Positions 8,638 through 12,500 of a stretch of 12,500 nt of DNA are shown piece by piece; position 1 is the first letter of the stretch, and the number at the start of each line of letters is the position of its first letter. The translations under genes and the position numbers were made by a program. The DNA lies in the NCBI GenBank assembly GCA_943704525.1, contig CALSCQ010001036.1, positions 1 to 12,500 of the forward strand. Direction: 5' to 3'. The stretch is from Pigoraptor vietnamica (Eukaryota; Opisthokonta; Filasterea). Below the pieces are notes generated by a model. That model ran no database searches and had not been told where the DNA came from. It saw only the letters and a program-made list of their open reading frames with translations.

Positions 8638-10051
8638 ATGGGGTCGCCCAACAAGGACTTGACCGTTACGATCGCGTGCATGTATGGGGCGCTCATTGCG
8701 ATTGTGCTGTTTCAGCTCGGCCGCATCGCCTACTATCGCCACCGACTCGTCTCTTTCCAGGTGTGCGTGCGTGCGAAGTGTGCGTGTGCAATGTCCGTTT
8801 GGTTACGCCTCGCAGAGACCCGCTGTTAATGGCATCGGCTCATTGGGTTCGCACGCTCATCTGCTTATATTCGTAAAGAGTCTATGGGCTCGCCGATCTC
8901 TAACCCGCCTCCGCCGCACACTCACCGCACGCACACTCACGCACGCACACACTCCACGCACACAAACGACACACACAGGTCGGCTTCCTCGTCCTCTGCT
9001 TCTTCTGGGTGACCATTCGCGCCGTGTTCTTCTCGCTGTTTGAGGTCGACATGCCGGACGTCGCCGAGGCTATCATGTACTGGACGCCCATCAACTTCGA
9101 ATTTGCCACCTTCTCCCTCCTCACCGTCTACTTTGCGCGGATCGTCCACCGCGAGACGTGGGAGCAGTCGCTGCGCGCCAAGACGTACGCCGCTTGGCTT
9201 GCGTTCAACCTGCTCTTCCTCACCGTCAACGTCATTTGGCTGGTGACGATAGGGGAGGGCGCGTCGAGCCGCACGCTGACAGATCTGCGAGTGATATTCA
9301 CGGCCGTCATCTTTCTCCTCCTCGCCGTGTTTGTCGGCCTCTACGTGTGGCGCCTAGTGCGCGCGGTGGAGGCGGCGAACATTTCGGTGCGTCGTCTGGT
9401 CGCTGTGTGCTTGTGTGCTGTGTTGTCTTTCCGAGTCACTCTGTGTGGCCCTGCGTGGTCGTTAACTTCGCACTCCTGCCTCTCGCCACTGGTATCTGCA
9501 TGTCCCCCTTCACCTTTAACCGTGCGTCAGCTGCATGCGCTTCTTCTCGCTACCGTCGTCGTTGCAACACGCTCTTACACACGTCTTCTCTTGTCGCACA
9601 CGCGCACAGAAAATGCCGATGTATCTCCCGTCGACGGCGACGCTTGTGCAGATCAAGGTCCTTATGGGGATCGTGTTCGCATCGATCGCATGCCGCGCAA
9701 TTTACGACTTTATAGAGCTCAAGGACACGGTCCGGGTCCCGTTCAGCGCTTCGGTGCGTGCGGGTGACGTCTTACGCGCGTGAACACACTCTCACACGTG
9801 TATGCGAGCGTTCACATTCGCGGTCGCGCACGCGCACACATCTTTCGCCACGTGACCGTTGCACTGACACTTTGGTTCGCCTCCGCAGAGCAACCGCGTG
9901 CTGGACATCAAGTCGTTTGTGCTGATGACGTTTTGGGAGATTGTGCCCGTCTTCCTCATCATTGCATTCTTCAGGAGGATATCCGCACAGGCTGTGCGAT
10001 GTTGTGTGTGTGTGTGTGTGTGTGTGTTTGTGTGTGTGTATGTGTGTGTGT

Positions 10052-10104
<53 letters not shown>

Positions 10105-11192
10105 TGCTCGTGTCTGTATGAGAGTGCGATCTTATGTGCCGTGAAGTGTGTGCTTCGTGGGATGGTCATGTTCTGCGTTTCAAGCGCGCGTGCGGGATGT
10201 ATGCAACCCCCCTCCCGCAGTGTCTCTCTCTACCCCAAACTCCGCAGTGGGCATTTTTCCTTGACCGTCTTTTCCGTCGCCACATTCCGAGGACTCGGCT
10301 GGGCGCACTCAGCAAATTTGAGCGCGTGGAAGACCCGGCAGTAACGCCCGTTAGCACCCACACCCGCTCGAACAGCCAAACGCCCCTCCTCGCTCACCAG
10401 CGCGCGCAGTCCATCGTATGTGAGTAACGCTCACTTTTCTCGCGCACCCGTTGTTGCATGTTTTGGAGGTTCTATTGGGCTTGGTGTGTCCATGTCGGCT
10501 TCCTTCTCGCTCGTGTATGTACGCGCACCCACACGCACACACAATATGCCCTGCACTCGTCGCATGTGTGGCGGTCGCATTCCCACGGAAAGAGTCCCTC
10601 AAACTCCTCTCTAACTCGCAGCGGGCGGCGGGTCGTCTGTCGAGCGCTCCATTTCGCTCTACGGCCAATCGCAGCGTATGGCGGAGCTTGCGGAGGCGGA
10701 CGAAACGGGCATATCGTCGTACACGCGCTCGTTCCAGCCCCGGATGTACGATCCGAGTGAGTGCCGCCCACTGTGCAATAGTCTGTTCGCACACAATGCA
10801 CACCATGCGAATGTGCGCACCACGCTTTACCCCCATGCACACCATCGCAAACACTGCATCTGTCAGTTGAACCCCAGTGGCACTGAATGCCTCCATGCTG
10901 CCTATCCTAGTTGAACCACACTCGTCCACGTGACACAGAACGCATGCTGACGCGAGCCTTCTTTCTTTCTTCCGCAGGCCTCGCCTCGCGCCCCTTTGCG
11001 ACGCCGTCCCTCTCGTCCGCCCCCGGGCGCACGGTCGCGCAGTACATGCGGCCGCCGGTGGCTGCGCAAAACCCCGCCAACGTGAACAACGGGCCCAACT
11101 TGTCGTCGTCGATGAGCCACTCGTACGGTTCGCTCAGCGGCTCCCCGCGCTTCTGGCCGCCGGGCAGCGGCTCTGGCGACGAACTTGCGTAG
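8638..11192 (+). CDS. Seven-transmembrane protein, GPR137 / THH1-TOM1-TOM3 type, seven exons
   Basis: Exons are 8638-8760, 8979-9386, 9610-9753, 9889-9993, 10248-10419, 10622-10756 and 10978-11192 (TAG), making 433 residues. Phases are 0,0,0,0,1,1 and all close. Donors are GTGTGC, GTGCGT, GTGCGT, GTGCGA, GTGAGT and GTGAGT. Predicted helices lie at about 9-30, 43-62, 79-97, 111-132, 144-168, 192-210 and 235-253, matching the layout of the GPR137 / THH1-TOM1-TOM3 family. Typical segments are the YGALIAIVLFQLGRI helix, WTPINFEFATFSLLTVYF, and LRVIFTAVIFLLLAVFVGLY. The remaining 180 residues are a Ser/Pro/Gly-rich, presumably cytosolic tail. In animals GPR137 proteins are lysosomal and linked to mTORC1; in plants TOM1/TOM3 are tonoplast proteins; the role here is not known. 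Start context GAGAATGG is good. Exon 5 has a second in-frame acceptor 27 bases upstream (exon start 10221), which would add nine residues. Intron 4 carries a long (GT)n. Confidence 0.88.
8919..8976. repeat. CA-rich tract at the 3' end of THH1/GPR137-like intron 1
   Basis: CACACTCACCGCACGCACAC-type sequence runs into the acceptor ACACAG at 8978. It replaces the usual polypyrimidine tract with alternating CA. It is complementary to the GT-rich 5' end of the same intron: bases 8761-8773 pair perfectly with 8938-8950. Confidence 0.85.
10003..10099. repeat. (GT)n microsatellite in intron 4
   Basis: Nearly pure GT for about 97 bases, with single interruptions (TTT, TAT). It begins nine bases downstream of the intron 4 donor GTGCGA at 9994 and fills about 40% of the 254-base intron. 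Confidence 0.97.
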
Positions 11193-12009
11193 GCGTGTGT
11201 GTCTGTTGGCTGCGCCCGTCGTTGCGAGCTGGCGCTGCACCTTATCATCTGAACAGTGTTATTGCGATGCTTTGGCGCTAGTGTGTGCGTGGTGCTGTGC
11301 TTGACGTCGTCTGCGTTGCTGACTTGCTATCGTTGTTGCGCGTGCGCGGCGCGTGCGCGTGCGTGTCGCACCTTTCCTTCTCTCGAAGCGTCTTGTACGA
11401 CGTGTTTGGGGTTGCAGAGTCACTGTGTGCGCTGGGCGTGCACTTTGACCGATGCTCCCGAATTCTGTCGTCGCTCTCGCTCTCTCCACCCACCCACTCT
11501 TCACCAACTCATTGCATTGGGTGACATAATGTAAGGCCTCGACGGCCATGTGTACAGTGTGTGCAGCTGCAGTGGCACTATTAATCTCCTTGGCCCACGA
11601 GGGCGGCATTATTCCAGCGGCGATTGACTGCGTTGAGCCAGCGTACTGATTGAAGAGGGACAACCGCCGCGCCAGTGTTATAGCCGGAACATGGCGACTT
11701 CGTGGTTGCCGCTCAGGGGTACCCCGGCTGTCTGGTATCCTCCGTCAGTTGGCCGCGTAGTCGCTCCCTATCCCGCGGACCATCGACAAACGACGGGACA
11801 GCCGTCGCCGCGGCACGCACACACAAAGAATAGCCTCACAGCGCTTTCAGCCGCGCAACGCCCGCGAGCAGAATTTCCTTGGACCCTGCCAGCGACGGCT
11901 TTCCGATTATTCTTAATATGGACTGAGCCAAAACATTTTCTTTACCGCACAACCCTCGAAAGACAGGGACCGTCCACGTGCCGTCGTCGTCGCAACAACG
12001 GAAAACACC
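11193..12009. other. Intergenic region between the 7TM gene and the F-box gene
   Basis: By position it holds the 3' UTR of the upstream gene and the promoter of the F-box gene at 12010. The first part (11193-11500) is TG- and CTC-rich. A minus-strand frame is open from about 11760 to 11259 and includes a plausible segment, MPPSWAKEINSATAAAHTVH, but its second half is Arg-rich and low-complexity and it has no recognised domain, so no gene is called. No clear AATAAA signal is seen. Confidence 0.5.
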
Positions 12010-12500
12010 ATGACGGGGGCGGCATCGACGGGCGAACGGGCGCTTGCGAACGACGACGACGACGACGACGACATCTCGCTGCTCCTCGGCCTCTCGGAGG
12101 AGGTGCTCGTGCACATCTTCACAATTGGCCGCTTCACGCTCACGGACGTCGGCCACCTCCGCGCAACGTGCACGGCGCTGCGCGCGTTTGTCGACCGCAT
12201 CCGCGACACGGTCAACGAGTGCGTCGTGGGCGACCTGTCGCAGTATTACCCGTACGGCCACTGGGACATCGACCGTGCCGCAAAGTGCGGTCACGTTGAG
12301 CTCGCCTATTTGCTCCACAAGGACGAGGTCAAGCACGGGCGCGTGTCGCACTGCACCAACGCCGCGCTCGCAGGCGCCAACCGCCATGGCAACTGGGACG
12401 CCTTCGTCTTTCTCGTGCGCAACCGCGTACACGACGTCTTCCCACCGACCGATGGCATATCATTCTTCTACATCAGAAAATACGGCCAAAAGTGGCCCTG
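12010..12500 (+). CDS. F-box protein with ankyrin-like repeats (5' part, cut by window end)
   Basis: The ATG at 12010-12012 (context AACACCATGA) opens a frame to the end of the window, 163 complete codons. After a short leader and seven aspartates (15-21) comes an F-box at about 26-66: GLSEEVLVHIF followed by DVGHLRATCTALRAFVD. F-boxes bind SKP1 in SCF ubiquitin ligases, so the protein probably selects substrates for ubiquitination; this is family knowledge. From about residue 84 there is ankyrin-like sequence (WDIDRAAKCGHVELAYLLH, then NAALAGANRHGNWDAFVFLV), the likely substrate-binding part. F-box plus degenerate ankyrin proteins are abundant in amoebae, other protists and some giant viruses. 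No intron is seen within the visible part. The third-position GC bias is strong, as in the neighbouring genes. Downstream sequence is missing. Confidence 0.85.
   Translation, partial: MTGAASTGERALANDDDDDDDISLLLGLSEEVLVHIFTIGRFTLTDVGHLRATCTALRAFVDRIRDTVNECVVGDLSQYYPYGHWDIDRAAKCGHVELAYLLHKDEVKHGRVSHCTNAALAGANRHGNWDAFVFLVRNRVHDVFPPTDGISFFYIRKYGQKWP
12052..12072 (+). repeat. (GAC)7 trinucleotide repeat coding Asp7
   Basis: Seven perfect GAC codons just before the F-box of the gene starting at 12010. All seven use the same codon, so length change by slippage is likely and would stay in frame. Confidence 0.95.

Noticed and set aside
10221-10247. Alternative acceptor CCCGCAG ending at 10220 for exon 5 of the 7TM gene
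   Set aside because: It is in frame and possible, but the acceptor at 10247 follows a comparable context and avoids nine low-complexity residues. Left as an alternative only.
11259-11663. Minus-strand open frame with a protein-like beginning
   Set aside because: It has no recognised domain, the second half is Arg-rich low complexity, and it lies in the probable 3' UTR of the 7TM gene. Kept as a note only.
11691-12299. 202-codon plus-strand open frame starting at ATG 11691
   Set aside because: Its second half overlaps the F-box gene in another frame and is Arg/Pro/His-rich, so it is a shadow. The first part could at most be an upstream open frame.

Overview
The window is nuclear DNA of a GC-rich, intron-rich eukaryote, most likely a unicellular protist or alga. 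Genes are broken by short spliceosomal introns (about 135-260 nt). Introns have GT..AG borders with a preferred GTGCGT/GTGAGT donor and a CGCAG acceptor. There are no bacterial operon features. Long (CA)n/(GT)n microsatellites fill introns and spacers. The clade cannot be fixed from the sequence alone.

Layout from left to right. (1) 1-330: a (CA)n tract, then a probable first exon of a minus-strand gene that leaves the window on the left. (2) 1251-3240, minus: a complete five-exon NIF3-like (NIF3L1 family) gene, 359 codons, possibly with an in-frame mitochondrial-type N-terminal extension up to 3399. Its introns 1 and 2 are mostly microsatellite. (3) 3400-4440: a gene-free, GC-rich spacer dense in CTCGG/CCGAG words, with a TATAAAAG box. 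(4) 4446-5337, plus: a decayed gene with a cysteine-rich start, a helical middle and vestiges of a 19-20 residue leucine-rich repeat (DVSALGGVHT type), broken by at least three frame changes. (5) 5511-7524, minus: a complete four-exon gene for a secreted or membrane-anchored protein (519 aa) made of seven thrombospondin type-1 (ADAMTS-like) modules in the order A-A-B-A-B-A-B. (6) 7525-8637: the divergent spacer between this gene and the next, with two CACGTG boxes 10 bp apart. (7) 8638-11192, plus: a complete seven-exon gene for a seven-helix membrane protein of the GPR137 / THH1-TOM1-TOM3 type (433 aa). (8) 12010-12500, plus: the start of an F-box protein with ankyrin-like sequence, cut by the window end.

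The genes do not form an obvious pathway and look like an ordinary stretch of a compact protist chromosome. The most unusual signals are the repeated placement of (GT)n runs on the coding strand just downstream of 5' splice sites, the ambiguous GC/GT donor of NIF3 intron 1, the dimeric duplication history of the TSP1 gene, and the leucine-rich-repeat relic. Exon borders were worked out by hand from phase, splice motifs and family alignment, without transcript data.
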